A stretch of DNA of 64,000 nt, from the NCBI GenBank assembly GCA_964584775.1, contig CAZPBC010000002.1, forward strand, positions 1 through 64,000, given 5' to 3'. This document shows positions 52,066 through 61,015 of the stretch, one piece after another. The DNA is from CAZPBC01 sp964584775 (lineage in GTDB: Bacteria > Chlamydiota > Chlamydiia > Chlamydiales > SLFE01). Numbering within the stretch: position 1 is the first letter of the stretch; each line of letters opens with the position of its first letter. The position numbers were made by a program, and so were the translations under genes. The notes under the pieces are model-generated. The model was not told the origin of the DNA. It worked only from the letters and a program-made list of their open reading frames with translations, and made no database searches.

Positions 52066-52132
52066 CGATCACTCCATTTTTGATCAGTTCAAAATATATT
52101 TCCTCCTTATAAAACATTTTCTTATTAACAAC

Positions 52133-52162
52133 AAAAAAAAAGAGCTTCAAAGAAGCTCTTTT
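52133..52162 (-). terminator. Terminator after OMP array member 4
   Basis: AAGAGCTTC and GAAGCTCTT flank a 3-base loop with an A-run on the plus strand, that is a T-run on the minus strand. It is 25 bases after the stop of the gene at 52188. Confidence 0.78.
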
Positions 52163-52187
52163 GCACATTATGAATTCATTGACCGGA

Positions 52188-53168
52188 CTAAAAACCCACA
52201 TCCATGCCAAGAAAGAGGCCATGCATCATCAGATGCCCATCGTTTCCAGAGGTCGAAGCGAAGAAAACGGGTACAGCGTACTCGCGAATCTGTGCTACAT
52301 TCCACCAGTTCGTGAATTCATAGCCAATATGAAAGTTGAAGACCCTCTCACACCAGCAATGGTCGTAGTTCAAACCGAGCTGAAGATGCATTCCAGGGGT
52401 GCAGAGGCTCGTTTCACTTTTAATATCACGCCTGAATATGGAAACACCCCCAGACGTCTCTTCAAAGACCAGATCATCGCTCGTTCCCGCCACAAAAGAA
52501 ACTGAGGCTCTGGTGAAGAGTCCTAGTCCGCAGTCGAGGTTGTAGCTGTAAATGGAACCCAGCTCAAGACCGAGGGCCTTGTAGTCAGAGTTCCAAATGA
52601 CCTTGTTGATCGTTGGAGCCTGGAAGAACTCGCTCAGTTGGTCGAAATTCTGCTCAAGGCGGACTCCCTGAATTCCAAAGAAGGGTTTGATGGTTTGACA
52701 CTGGCAAAAACAGTAGTCATAGCCCAAAAGCACTTCAAATGTTTGGTAATTGAGGGTGTTCTTTGCTGTCGCAGCTGCCACGTTGTTCTGGAAAATCCCT
52801 GTGGTCACCACAAAGGTGGTATTCTCATTTTCAACGCGGTCATGCCCGCTTGCATACATATAAGTGTAAGAGGCAGAGAGATCCCACCCACAAAACACGT
52901 TCTCCTTACCCGCATAGACTCTGAAACCAGGTTCCCAGCCATAAGTGGCATAATGATAGGTGTTGTCTAGAACATCGACCACACCCGTTTCGATGGTAAC
53001 GGCATAGTTTGGGTTGTTTTTACAGACGTTCCAGTAGAGAAAATCAACGCCGACGTTCCAACCACCACATGGGTCAAAGCACTCATTCGTCGGGCAGCAG
53101 TCATCCGCTTGGACTAGTGCACACTGCAAGAAAACAACCGCTAAAGCCGCAGATAAAACTCTTTTCAT
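52188..53168 (-). CDS. MOMP-like outer membrane protein (array member 4)
   Basis: 326 residues and the closest paralogue of member 5: from ECFDPCGGW through QTFEVL.GYDYCFCQCQTIKP and SDYKALGLELG, most residues are identical. Signal peptide present (LSAALAVVFLQCALVQA). Differences cluster in four variable loops, for example near 228-245 (EETSGGVSIFRRD). About 13 mature Cys. Ends LMMHGLFLGMDVGF. Confidence 0.87.
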   Translation of the reverse strand: MKRVLSAALAVVFLQCALVQADDCCPTNECFDPCGGWNVGVDFLYWNVCKNNPNYAVTIETGVVDVLDNTYHYATYGWEPGFRVYAGKENVFCGWDLSASYTYMYASGHDRVENENTTFVVTTGIFQNNVAAATAKNTLNYQTFEVLLGYDYCFCQCQTIKPFFGIQGVRLEQNFDQLSEFFQAPTINKVIWNSDYKALGLELGSIYSYNLDCGLGLFTRASVSFVAGTSDDLVFEETSGGVSIFRRDIKSETSLCTPGMHLQLGLNYDHCWCERVFNFHIGYEFTNWWNVAQIREYAVPVFFASTSGNDGHLMMHGLFLGMDVGF

Positions 53169-53217
53169 AAATCCTCCATTTTAAAATTTGAAAATAGAGC
53201 AATTGATCATTTAGCAC

Positions 53218-53250
53218 AAAAAAAAAGAGCCTCACCTGGAGACTCTTTTT
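53218..53250 (-). terminator. Terminator downstream of OMP array member 5
   Basis: AAAAAAGAGCCTC and GGAGACTCTTTTT form a stem around a short loop with an A-run on the left. It lies beyond the 166-bp repeat that abuts the gene end at 53442, so the repeat is inside the transcript or was inserted between gene and terminator. Confidence 0.7.
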
Positions 53251-53276
53251 CACTTTAGAATTCCTAGAGCTCGCTT

Positions 53277-53442
53277 GCCTGGATATTTCATGAAGACTTG
53301 TGAAAATGGGGCAAAATGACCGGCAAATTCGATAGAACTCACTTGAAGGGAAGGGTTCTACACCCTTTCCGAGAGGGAGTTCTATCGAAGTTGATGAAGG
53401 CATTTTGTGACAGTTTTGCGAGTGTTTATGAAATATCCAGGC
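53277..53442. mobile_element. 166-bp imperfect palindromic MITE-like element, copy 1
   Basis: The ends GCCTGGATATTTCAT and ATGAAATATCCAGGC are exact complements, and the whole element folds into one long imperfect hairpin with inner perfect arms (TCGATAGAACTC / GAGTTCTATCGA near 53329 and 53385). A second copy of nearly the same length is at 60808. There is no ORF. It abuts, and by one base overlaps, the stop codon of OMP array member 5, so it probably inserted just downstream of that gene. Confidence 0.8.
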
Positions 53443-54431
53443 TAAAACCCGACATCCATGCCCACAAAGAGACCGTGCATCATGAGGTGTCCGTTATTTA
53501 GGTTGGTCGAAGAGGGAATATTCCTATCAGCAAAGCGAGGAGCCTGTCCCACATTCCACCAATGAGTAAACTCATACCCGACATGGAAGCTCAACTCTTT
53601 TTCACACCAGCAGTGATCGTAGTTCAGACCGACTTGAAGGTGCATTCCCGGAGTGCAGAGGCCCGTTTCGAGTTTAAACTCCTCTGTCGTCACTGTCATC
53701 CCCTGCGAGGTCTCTTCAAAAAGTACACCATCGTTGGTTCCGGCGACTAAAGAGGCAGAGGCTCTCGTAAAGAGTCCTACCCCACAGTCAAGGTTGTAGC
53801 TGTACAGAGAGCCGAGCTCAAGGCCGAGCGCTTTGTAGTCAGAGTTCCAAATCACCTTATTGTTGTTTGGAGCTTGCAAGAACTCGCTGAACTGATCGAA
53901 GTTCTGCTCCAGGCGCAGACCCTGGATTCCGAAGAAGGGCTTGATGGTTTGGCACTGACAAAAGCAGTAGTCATAGCCCATCAGAACTTCAAATGTTTGG
54001 TAATTGAGGCTGTTTTTCGCTGTCACTGCTGCGACATCGCCCAGAAAAACCCCTGTGGTGACCACGATGGTCATATTTTCATTGTCTACACGGTCCTGCC
54101 CGCTTGCATAGATGTAGCTATAAGAAGCTGCGAGATCCCATCCACAAAAGACATTCTCCTTGCCTGCGTAGACCCTGAAACCGGGTTCCCAGCCATAGCC
54201 TGCAAAGTGATAGGTGAAGTCAAGGTCATCGACCACACCCGTTTGGATGGTCACGGCGTAGTCTGGGTTGTTTTTACAGACGTTCCAATAAAGAAAATCG
54301 ACACCCACACTCCATCCACCGCAAGGATCAAAGCATTCACTTGTCGGACAGCAGTCGTCTGCTGAAAGGGAAGAAGCATGTACAGAGAAGAGAGCTAAGA
54401 GAGCGAGAAAACTGGATTTAAATGAGTTCAT
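53442..54431 (-). CDS. MOMP-like outer membrane protein (array member 5)
   Basis: 329 residues. Signal peptide (SFLALLALFSVHASSLSA), CCPTSECFDPCGGWSVGVDFLYWN, DYCFCQCQTIKPFFGIQGLRLEQ, SDYKALGLELGSLYSYNLDCG and the C-terminal LMMHGLFVGMDVGF. Very similar to member 4 across the core (both read GKENVFCGWDL), so the two arose by recent duplication or gene conversion. It is transcribed alone; the repeat element begins right at its stop codon. Confidence 0.87.
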   Translation of the reverse strand: MNSFKSSFLALLALFSVHASSLSADDCCPTSECFDPCGGWSVGVDFLYWNVCKNNPDYAVTIQTGVVDDLDFTYHFAGYGWEPGFRVYAGKENVFCGWDLAASYSYIYASGQDRVDNENMTIVVTTGVFLGDVAAVTAKNSLNYQTFEVLMGYDYCFCQCQTIKPFFGIQGLRLEQNFDQFSEFLQAPNNNKVIWNSDYKALGLELGSLYSYNLDCGVGLFTRASASLVAGTNDGVLFEETSQGMTVTTEEFKLETGLCTPGMHLQVGLNYDHCWCEKELSFHVGYEFTHWWNVGQAPRFADRNIPSSTNLNNGHLMMHGLFVGMDVGF

Positions 54432-54485
54432 GAAGGGTCCTCCGACTTGTTTGTTCTCAAAATAGACTTTTCACGAATTTAGAAC

Positions 54486-54519
54486 AAAAAAAGGAGCCTC
54501 AAAAGAGACTCCCTTTTTT
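54486..54519 (-). terminator. Terminator after OMP array members 8-7-6
   Basis: AAAGGAGCCTC and GAGACTCC form a stem around a short AAAA loop, with a T-run on the minus strand side, 24 bases after the stop at 54543. It is the only terminator seen after the three closely spaced genes 56638-57636, 55588-56601 and 54543-55550, suggesting one operon. Confidence 0.72.
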
Positions 54520-54542
54520 AGTCATTGGTACAAACAACGGGC

Positions 54543-55550
54543 TTAGAAGCCGACGTCCATTCCAAGCACAAGACCGTGCATCATGAGGCTTTCGCCTGAA
54601 GCAGAAGTCGTTGTGAAGTTACCTGGAGAAGGGAAGCGGCGAGCTTGTGCCACATTCCACCACTCTTGGAACTCGTATCCAACATGGAATGTAAAGATAC
54701 GGTCACACCAGCACTTGTCGTAGCAGAAAAGAACCTGCAGGTTCAGTCCAGGTGTGCAAAGTCCAGAGTCCGAACGGAAAGTCTGTGTTGTATCTGTAGA
54801 AACACCGTCAGTAAACTGGATGTTTTTTACATCGTTGTTACCAGCTACGAGAGAAACACCCGCTTTAGTGCAGAAGTTTAGTCCGCACTCAAAGGCGTAC
54901 TTGTAGCTAGATCCAAACTCAAGACCGAGAGCTTTGTAATCAGATGTCCAAGAGACTGTCTGAGACTCAGCAGCTGTCTCGTTACGAGCATCAAGACCTT
55001 GCTTGATTTTCACACCTTGAAGACCAAAGAAAGGAGTAAAGAGGTGTCCTTGGCAGATGCAGCACTCGTAGTGCATCAACACATCAAAAGTTTGATAGTT
55101 GAGTGTGTTCTTCGCTTCTATTGCAGTCAAGCTGTTGAGAGGCTGGAAGAAGTAAGTCGATCCCAATCCAACGATTGGAGATGCGAGCTCTACACGCTCA
55201 TGACCGGTTGCGTAGTAGTCGGTGTAAGAAACCGTTAGGTCCCATCCGCAGTAGACGTTTTCTTTACCAAGGCGTAGACGGAAGCCAGGGTTCCAGCCCA
55301 TATCTACATAGTGGTCTGTTACAGCAGTTGTATTTGAGTCAACCTGCACATTTGAAGTTCCGTACAGTAGGTTTCCTCTGCAGGCTTTCCAATACAGGAA
55401 GTCCGCACCGAAGCTCCATCCCCCGCAAGGGTCGAAGCACTCATCACAGCAGTCACTATTAGCATAATGATACTCTGCCTGAACTTGGGCTGTCATCAAT
55501 GTGAAGATGGAAAGCAGCCCTAAGCTAAAATTTCGAATTTGATTTTTCAT
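54543..55550 (-). CDS. MOMP-like outer membrane protein (array member 6)
   Basis: 335 residues. Signal peptide (FSLGLLSIFTLMTAQVQA) followed by a longer N-terminal segment (EYHYANSDCCDECFDPCGGW). The central Cys cluster reads YECCICQGHLFTPFFGLQGVK, changed from the usual EFCFCKCQ. Also SDYKALGLEFGSSYKYAFECG and LCTPGLNLQVLFCYDKCWC. About 15 Cys. Ends LMMHGLVLGMDVGF. Third gene of the probable 8-7-6 operon. Confidence 0.86.
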   Translation of the reverse strand: MKNQIRNFSLGLLSIFTLMTAQVQAEYHYANSDCCDECFDPCGGWSFGADFLYWKACRGNLLYGTSNVQVDSNTTAVTDHYVDMGWNPGFRLRLGKENVYCGWDLTVSYTDYYATGHERVELASPIVGLGSTYFFQPLNSLTAIEAKNTLNYQTFDVLMHYECCICQGHLFTPFFGLQGVKIKQGLDARNETAAESQTVSWTSDYKALGLEFGSSYKYAFECGLNFCTKAGVSLVAGNNDVKNIQFTDGVSTDTTQTFRSDSGLCTPGLNLQVLFCYDKCWCDRIFTFHVGYEFQEWWNVAQARRFPSPGNFTTTSASGESLMMHGLVLGMDVGF

Positions 55551-55587
55551 TTAAAAATCGCTCCTTATTGATTCATATATTTTGGGC

Positions 55588-56601
55588 TTAGAAGCCAATA
55601 TCCATTCCAACAAATAGTCCGTGCATCATCAAGTTTCCGATAGAGCCTGATGTTGTCACGTTGCCTCCAGGTAGAGGATGTTGACGCACTTGTGGGATAT
55701 TCCACCAGTCTTGGAACTCGTATCCAGCGTGGAAGCTGAAGACACGGTCACACCAGCACTTCTCGAAAGAGAATCCAACTTGAACGTGCATTCCTGGAGA
55801 GCAGTACCCAGGATTTCCAGTGAACTCTAAACTTTCAATCGCAGAACCATCGTCAATCTGTTCAATATCTTGATAGTCGTTGTTACCAGCAACAAGGGAA
55901 AGAGACGCTTTTGTGAAGAGTCCGAGTCCACACTGTAGGCTGTACTGGTACATCGTTCCAAGCTCAAGACCTAGAGCTTTGTAAGTCGACTCCCATGCGA
56001 TTGTTTCTATGGGAAACTCGTCGTCAGTAAGGTGTGCAAGAGAGTCAAAGTTTTGCTGAATACGAACGCCTTGAATTCCAAAGAAAGGCTTCACAGACTG
56101 GCACTCACAGAAGCAGTACTCATATCCCATAAGGACATCAAAATCTTGATACTGAAGGCTGTTCTTCGCGTTGATGTCGAAGAGGCTGTCAGAAGTAAAG
56201 CCCACTGTATTCACAAGGGTATTGTTTCCAGCTTCAACAAAGTTGCTTCCGTTGGAGCGGAAGAAAGTATAAGAGGCTGAGAGATCCCATCCACAGTAGA
56301 CGTTCTCTTTGCCAAGACGGATACGGAATCCAGGATCCCAGCCCGTATTCGCATACTTGTAGGTCGTTGTGGTCACTGGGGGATTGTTGTCGTCAATGAC
56401 GACTGCAAAATCAGGGTTGTTTTTGCAGGCATGCCAGTAAAGGAAGTCAATTCCGACGCTCCAACCACCGCACATGTCACCCACGTCGCAGCAGCTAAAG
56501 CAGTCTGTCTCAGGGCAGCAGGTCGCTGCACTTGCCTGTGCCGTCACCATGGTGAACGCTGCAAGCAAACTTAAGCTTAAGTTTTTGATTGTTTTATTCA
56601 T
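55588..56601 (-). CDS. MOMP-like outer membrane protein (array member 7)
   Basis: 337 residues. Signal peptide (LSLSLLAAFTMVTAQASA), then a Cys-rich start TCCPETDCFSCCDVGDMCGGW with an extra CCDVGDM insert. EYCFCECQSVKPFFGIQGVRIQQ, TYKALGLELGTMYQYSLQCG, YCSPGMHVQVGFSFEKCWC, YEFQDWWNIPQ and the end LMMHGLFVGMDIGF match the family. Two more N-terminal Cys than members 2-5. Separated by 37 bases from member 6. Confidence 0.86.
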   Translation of the reverse strand: MNKTIKNLSLSLLAAFTMVTAQASAATCCPETDCFSCCDVGDMCGGWSVGIDFLYWHACKNNPDFAVVIDDNNPPVTTTTYKYANTGWDPGFRIRLGKENVYCGWDLSASYTFFRSNGSNFVEAGNNTLVNTVGFTSDSLFDINAKNSLQYQDFDVLMGYEYCFCECQSVKPFFGIQGVRIQQNFDSLAHLTDDEFPIETIAWESTYKALGLELGTMYQYSLQCGLGLFTKASLSLVAGNNDYQDIEQIDDGSAIESLEFTGNPGYCSPGMHVQVGFSFEKCWCDRVFSFHAGYEFQDWWNIPQVRQHPLPGGNVTTSGSIGNLMMHGLFVGMDIGF

Positions 56602-56637
56602 AGAGTTCTTACTCCTTGTTTGTTTTCGTTAAACTTT

Positions 56638-57636
56638 TCAATAAACAACATCCATACCCAAAAAGAGGCCGTGCATCATGAGGTTTGCGTTAGAGGGAGA
56701 TGTTGCGATTCCTGTAATTTGTTGTTCTTCGACGTAGCGTCTCACCTGTGAGACGTTCCACCAGTTCACAAACTCGTAACCCATGTGAAAACTCAAGAGA
56801 TGGTCACACCAACACTGGTCATACTTCAGGCCTGCAGATAACTGGAGCCCAGGAAGGCAGTAGACCTCCTGGCCATGGTAGTGGAGTCCTACCTCTAGAG
56901 TTTGGTCTAGGAAGAGGTTCATATCTTGTGTCGAATCTTGATCATAGCCAGCCACAAAGGCAGCAGCAGCTTTCGTGAAGAGTCCCATTCCAGAGCCAAG
57001 ACACCAGTCATTTTGTGTTCCTAGCTTGAGTCCAAGCCCTCTGAAGTCAGAGCGCCAAAGGAGAGTCTCTTCGTTAATTTGTGCGTCGTCCATGCCGACA
57101 ACAGCGGTCTCTTGATCCAGCCGGACTCCTTGAAGCCCAAAGAAGGGGGTTACAGAGAACTCTTTATTCACAGAACAGCATCGGGTGAGGACGAGATCAA
57201 AGGTCTGATACTGAACGCTATTGCGAGCTTTAAAGGCGTCATCGATGGGAACACTGTTTCCTAGCTGGAAGAGAGTACTGTAGATAAATCCACTGTCTAC
57301 GCTGGATTTGGTGCTTGACCAGACAGAGGTATAAGAGGCGTCCATTCCGAAGTTGCCACAGAAGCAGGGGGTGCCCATTTGAACACGGAAACCAGGCTCC
57401 CACTCAGGCTTATTGAATTCGTAAACTCCTTCTGCCGTGTTTCCTTGGATCGGTTGAGGATCAAAAGAGACTGCGTAATCGAGGTTAGAAACACACGCTT
57501 TCCAGCAGAGAAAATCGACTCCAAATGAAAGTCCCTCAAGAAGACTAAAGCACTCAGAATTAGAGGCAGCAGGGAGCGGCGATGCATATAGCATCAGAGT
57601 GCCAAGAACTGCAGTGAGACCTCTTGAAATTCGCAA
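56638..57636 (-). CDS. MOMP-like outer membrane protein (array member 8, divergent)
   Basis: 332 residues. Signal peptide (GLTAVLGTLMLYASPLPA) and a shortened Cys-poor start (NSECFSLLEGLSFGVDFLCWKAC) that lacks CFDPCGGW. FFGLQGVRLDQ, SDFRGLGLKLGT, YCLPGLQLSAGLKYDQCWC, YEFVNWWNVSQ and LMMHGLFLGMDVVY follow; the C-terminal residue is Tyr instead of Phe. First gene of the operon; upstream 88 bases contain its promoter. Confidence 0.83.
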   Translation of the reverse strand: MRISRGLTAVLGTLMLYASPLPAASNSECFSLLEGLSFGVDFLCWKACVSNLDYAVSFDPQPIQGNTAEGVYEFNKPEWEPGFRVQMGTPCFCGNFGMDASYTSVWSSTKSSVDSGFIYSTLFQLGNSVPIDDAFKARNSVQYQTFDLVLTRCCSVNKEFSVTPFFGLQGVRLDQETAVVGMDDAQINEETLLWRSDFRGLGLKLGTQNDWCLGSGMGLFTKAAAAFVAGYDQDSTQDMNLFLDQTLEVGLHYHGQEVYCLPGLQLSAGLKYDQCWCDHLLSFHMGYEFVNWWNVSQVRRYVEEQQITGIATSPSNANLMMHGLFLGMDVVY

Positions 57637-57724
57637 ATTTATTTCTCCGGAGAGACTACCTTTTGAGCCTCTTCTATTTAAATAAGCTTCATAACAAAAA
57701 ATTGGTTTATGTGGAAATAAAAAT

Positions 57725-58330
57725 TCACTTGGTTTTTATGACTTTCAAAGACTCGCGAATTAAATCGGCAAGATGAAGGTCACTACCAGAGCTTTCAAAG
57801 GTCTTACGAACCGCCTTTTCTGCCTGGGTTTGGCTGTATCCAAGATGTTCGAGGGCGGCGATGGCATCGTGTGCTGTCATCTGCTCAGCAACACTCTCAA
57901 AGTTCTGATTAGAAACGACTTCTGCAGGAACGGTACACTTGCCTTTCATCTCAACAAGCAGCCTCGCCGCCGTCTTTTTCCCCACACCGGGGACCGTGGA
58001 CAGGCGCTTCACATCTTCTTGGACGATCGCTTGTTGTAATGCTTGCATCGGCAGATGACCTAAAAGACTCATTGCCAACTTTGGACCGACTCCAGAAAGC
58101 TGAATCAGCTGTTCGAAGAAGGATTTCTCCTCAGGAGAGAGGAATCCATAGAGTCCCTGAAAGTCTTCACGGACCACAAAGGCGGTGTAAAGAGTGACCA
58201 TATCACCTGTTTGGGGCAGCGCCGCTGAGGTCGAGACGGGAACAAAGACTTTGTACCCAATTCCTTGGTTATCAATGACTGCATAAGAAATATGGCGCTC
58301 AACAAGCGTTCCGCGGATAAAACTATACAT
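57725..58330 (-). CDS. ruvA: Holliday junction branch migration protein RuvA
   Basis: RuvA tetramers bind Holliday junctions and load RuvB. The 201 residues have the N-terminal OB-like domain (MYSFIRGTLVERH), the helix-hairpin-helix pair LSGVGPKLAMSLLGH and VPGVGKKTAARLLVEMK, and a C-terminal RuvB-binding domain (AIAALEHLGYSQTQAEKAV). Its start overlaps the ruvC stop by 8 bases. Confidence 0.96.
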   Translation of the reverse strand: MYSFIRGTLVERHISYAVIDNQGIGYKVFVPVSTSAALPQTGDMVTLYTAFVVREDFQGLYGFLSPEEKSFFEQLIQLSGVGPKLAMSLLGHLPMQALQQAIVQEDVKRLSTVPGVGKKTAARLLVEMKGKCTVPAEVVSNQNFESVAEQMTAHDAIAALEHLGYSQTQAEKAVRKTFESSGSDLHLADLIRESLKVIKTK

Positions 58331-58823
58331 GCATCAACTCCTTTTCTTTATTTCTATGAACTGCAGCAATCGCGAGAGCGAGGGCATCGGCCGCATCTTC
58401 AGGGGTCGGAAGCTTCTCAAGGCGGAGAAGCGTCTGGACCATGCGCTGAACCCCCTCCTTACTCGCTCGACCCGAGCCAGCGACCGCTTTCTTGGCAGTG
58501 GTTGGGGTGATTTCAACGATTTCAGCTCCCACAGATTTTGCAGCAATGATCACCGCGGCTCGTGCCATTCCCAATTTGAGAGCGCTTTGAGCATTTTTTT
58601 GCATGAACTGGGTTTCAACAGCGACAGTGTGAGGGGAGTGGCGTTCGAAAAGTTCCTTTAAGGCACTGTAAATCAACCAATAGCGTTCAGGAAGCTCCTC
58701 CTTTGAGGGAGGGCGGATGACACCGTAATCAACCGGGTTCAGGGATTTCCCCTTTAAGAAGAGAACTCCATAGCCTGTAATGGCTGTCCCAGGGTCGATC
58801 CCGATGAAAATTTTTTCCCCCAC
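58323..58823 (-). CDS. ruvC: Holliday junction resolvase RuvC
   Basis: Cuts Holliday junctions. The 166 residues have all four catalytic carboxylates: D10 in FIGIDPGTAITGYG, E70 in AVETQFMQKN, and D143 and D146 in EDAADALALAIA. The ruvC-ruvA order, and a coiled-coil gene 12 bases upstream, match Chlamydia. Confidence 0.96.
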   Translation of the reverse strand: MGEKIFIGIDPGTAITGYGVLFLKGKSLNPVDYGVIRPPSKEELPERYWLIYSALKELFERHSPHTVAVETQFMQKNAQSALKLGMARAAVIIAAKSVGAEIVEITPTTAKKAVAGSGRASKEGVQRMVQTLLRLEKLPTPEDAADALALAIAAVHRNKEKELMHV

Positions 58824-58835
58824 CCTATAACTCCG

Positions 58836-60770
58836 TCAAAATAGGCTATCACGTGGAGGAGAATTTGGAGTGACAGGAGTAAAGAGGCCTTCATCACCCG
58901 CGACCTCTTTTTCCATTTCCACTCGCCCATCCGTTGTAGGAAGGGCTGAGAAATCCATCTCTTTGATGGGGTCGGCCTTTGTCCAGCGCGCTTCCGCAAA
59001 CATTCCCTCCATCGAAGAGAAGAACTGCTGCATTTTGATGTAGCGCTCCTGAACTTCACTGAGCTCTGCCACCTGGGCTTTTAAAGACGCAAGCTCTTGA
59101 TCTTTAGAACGATTCTCCTCTGCCAACTGCATCCCTTTTTCCGTCGCCACAAGGAGTTCTTGCTTGAGGTCCTGCTCACGGCGCTGGGCATCGCTCTGGT
59201 GCTTTTCCAGGAGCAGTTTCATCTCTTCAAATCTTTGCTGCTCAGCACGCATTTTTGTCTCTGCCTGAGAGAGAGCGAGGTTGTCTGCTTTCGACTTCGT
59301 TGTCAGATCGCTGATATCTTTGAGCTTCTTCGTCAGATGCTGCTGCGCTGTCTTAATTTGCGCTTCCTTATCGGTAAGGCCTGCCTGGACGCGCTCCAGA
59401 TGATCTTTGAGCTGAACGACTTCACGTCTGGAAGCCTCGGCACCCTTCGTTGCCTCTTCCTGCTGGGCGCTCTTTTCTCGGAGCTTCTGATTGATGACGT
59501 CGATCTTGCTCAGGTTTGTCTTCTCAAGCTGGGTCAAGCGGCCCAGCTCACTTTCAAGCTCATGAATGCGGCGCTTTGTCTGCTCATCGAGAGACTCGTA
59601 AGAGGCCTGCTTGGAAGCGATCAGTTCGGCTTGGGTTCTCAGGGTCTCTTGGAGTTTAGTCGTCTGCTCAGAAAGGGCTCCGCGTTCAGCCTCTAAGGCA
59701 TCCACCTCACGCTCTCGCTGCTGAAGCTGATGGGCCTGTGCTTCGCCCGCGCGCTTCAGATCCAGAAGTTGGTTCTCAAAACCAGCAACGTACTCTCGGG
59801 TGAGTTCGGGAAGGGGAGTGACGGCTTCCACCATCTTTTCCCGATAAGGAGAGAGCTCTTCCAAAGCTGTTTTGAGCTTTTCGAGCTTCAACTCTCTCTT
59901 GCTAAGGCGTTTTTCTAAATTTTCGACTTCCTGCTGAAGGGTAGTCCCACGCTCCTCGCTCTCCTTTAATTCGGAAACGAGGTTCGTTTTCTCTCGATCC
60001 GATCGGATCAGCGCCTTTTCCAGCTGAACGAGACGCTCTTTTTTTACTTTGTTCTCTTCCTGAGAGGTGCTTAAGCTCTTTTCACTTGTATCTAGCCGCT
60101 TCTCTAGCTCATTCGCCAGAGACTCGACCTCCTTGTGGTCACCGGTCAGCTGCTCAAGACGCTCCTGAAGGGAGCCTTTCTCCTCTTGAAGAGTGAGGAT
60201 GAGCTGCTTTTTCTCTTCTGCCTCTTCTTCAAGGACCTGAAGCTGAGCTTCTGTTGCAGCTGCCTTCTCTTTCCACTCGGCCACCTCTTCCTCTAAAAGG
60301 GGCTGCTCACTGAGTGCACTCTTTTGCGATTCAATGGTCTCGCGGAACTGTTCGATCACTTGTTGCTTTTCTTCAAGCTCTTCCTCGAGAGCACTCACCG
60401 ACTGCTTCCGCTGCTGCGCTTCGATCTGGAGGCACTCGATCTCAGATTCCAACGCACCCACACGCTCTTCTTGAGCTTGAAACCCTTCACGCTTACTCTC
60501 TTGCAACATCTGCTGAAGCTCACCGATCGTCTGGCTCGACGCTTCGAAATCGATCGTCACCAGGCGCAGCTGCTTCTCACTCTTCGCAAGAGCCTCTTCT
60601 AGCCTCTCCTTGTCCTGAATCAACTGATCCGTCAAGGGGTCGGAAGGGGCAGGTTTCTTCTGCTCAACCTCTCTCAGCCGCACGCGTAAGTTGCGCACTG
60701 ACTGCTTCTCCTTATCGAGAATATCGAGGATGGTATTGAATTCTGACTCTGAATAGACGCGTCCGCTCAT
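58836..60770 (-). CDS. Long coiled-coil protein upstream of ruvC
   Basis: 644 residues, almost entirely heptad-rich coiled coil rich in Glu, Lys, Gln and Leu, from about residue 15 to 590, with a short globular C-terminus (MEGMFAEARWTKADPIKEMDF). No membrane span or signal peptide. A hypothetical gene of this kind follows ruvC in Chlamydia (CT503 position), but I cannot confirm homology. A structural or cytoskeletal role is possible. Homology searches give misleading hits for such repetitive coils. Confidence 0.75.
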   Translation of the reverse strand: MSGRVYSESEFNTILDILDKEKQSVRNLRVRLREVEQKKPAPSDPLTDQLIQDKERLEEALAKSEKQLRLVTIDFEASSQTIGELQQMLQESKREGFQAQEERVGALESEIECLQIEAQQRKQSVSALEEELEEKQQVIEQFRETIESQKSALSEQPLLEEEVAEWKEKAAATEAQLQVLEEEAEEKKQLILTLQEEKGSLQERLEQLTGDHKEVESLANELEKRLDTSEKSLSTSQEENKVKKERLVQLEKALIRSDREKTNLVSELKESEERGTTLQQEVENLEKRLSKRELKLEKLKTALEELSPYREKMVEAVTPLPELTREYVAGFENQLLDLKRAGEAQAHQLQQREREVDALEAERGALSEQTTKLQETLRTQAELIASKQASYESLDEQTKRRIHELESELGRLTQLEKTNLSKIDVINQKLREKSAQQEEATKGAEASRREVVQLKDHLERVQAGLTDKEAQIKTAQQHLTKKLKDISDLTTKSKADNLALSQAETKMRAEQQRFEEMKLLLEKHQSDAQRREQDLKQELLVATEKGMQLAEENRSKDQELASLKAQVAELSEVQERYIKMQQFFSSMEGMFAEARWTKADPIKEMDFSALPTTDGRVEMEKEVAGDEGLFTPVTPNSPPRDSLF

Positions 60771-60807
60771 AGTAAAAAATCGTACCCCTTTTGTTGATGA
60801 ATATCAA

Positions 60808-60974
60808 GCCTGGATATTTCATAAGCGCTTGCAAAAATGGGACAAAATGCTCGATAAATTCGACATAAACTCCTCGAAGGGAAGGGTCTTGCACCCTTTC
60901 CAAGAAGGAGTTTTGTTGAAGGTACCGAAAAGCATTTTGCGACAATTTTACGAGTGCTTATAAAATATGCAGGC
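60808..60974. mobile_element. 167-bp imperfect palindromic MITE-like element, copy 2
   Basis: Begins GCCTGGATATTTCATAAG and ends CTTATAAAATATGCAGGC, an inverted repeat of some 40 bases with a few mismatches, and is alike to the copy at 53277 over its whole length. It has no ORF. It lies between the divergent starts of the coiled-coil gene and waaF-like gene and so may carry or disrupt their promoters. Confidence 0.8.
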
Positions 60975-61015
60975 CAAGTTGAATCTAAGGGGCCTAACAG
61001 TGTAAACTGACAGCG

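Noticed and set aside
48898..57636. Regular repeats in the OMP region considered as a CRISPR array
   Set aside because: The repeats are whole genes of about 1 kb with homologous coding sequence, not short repeats with unique spacers.
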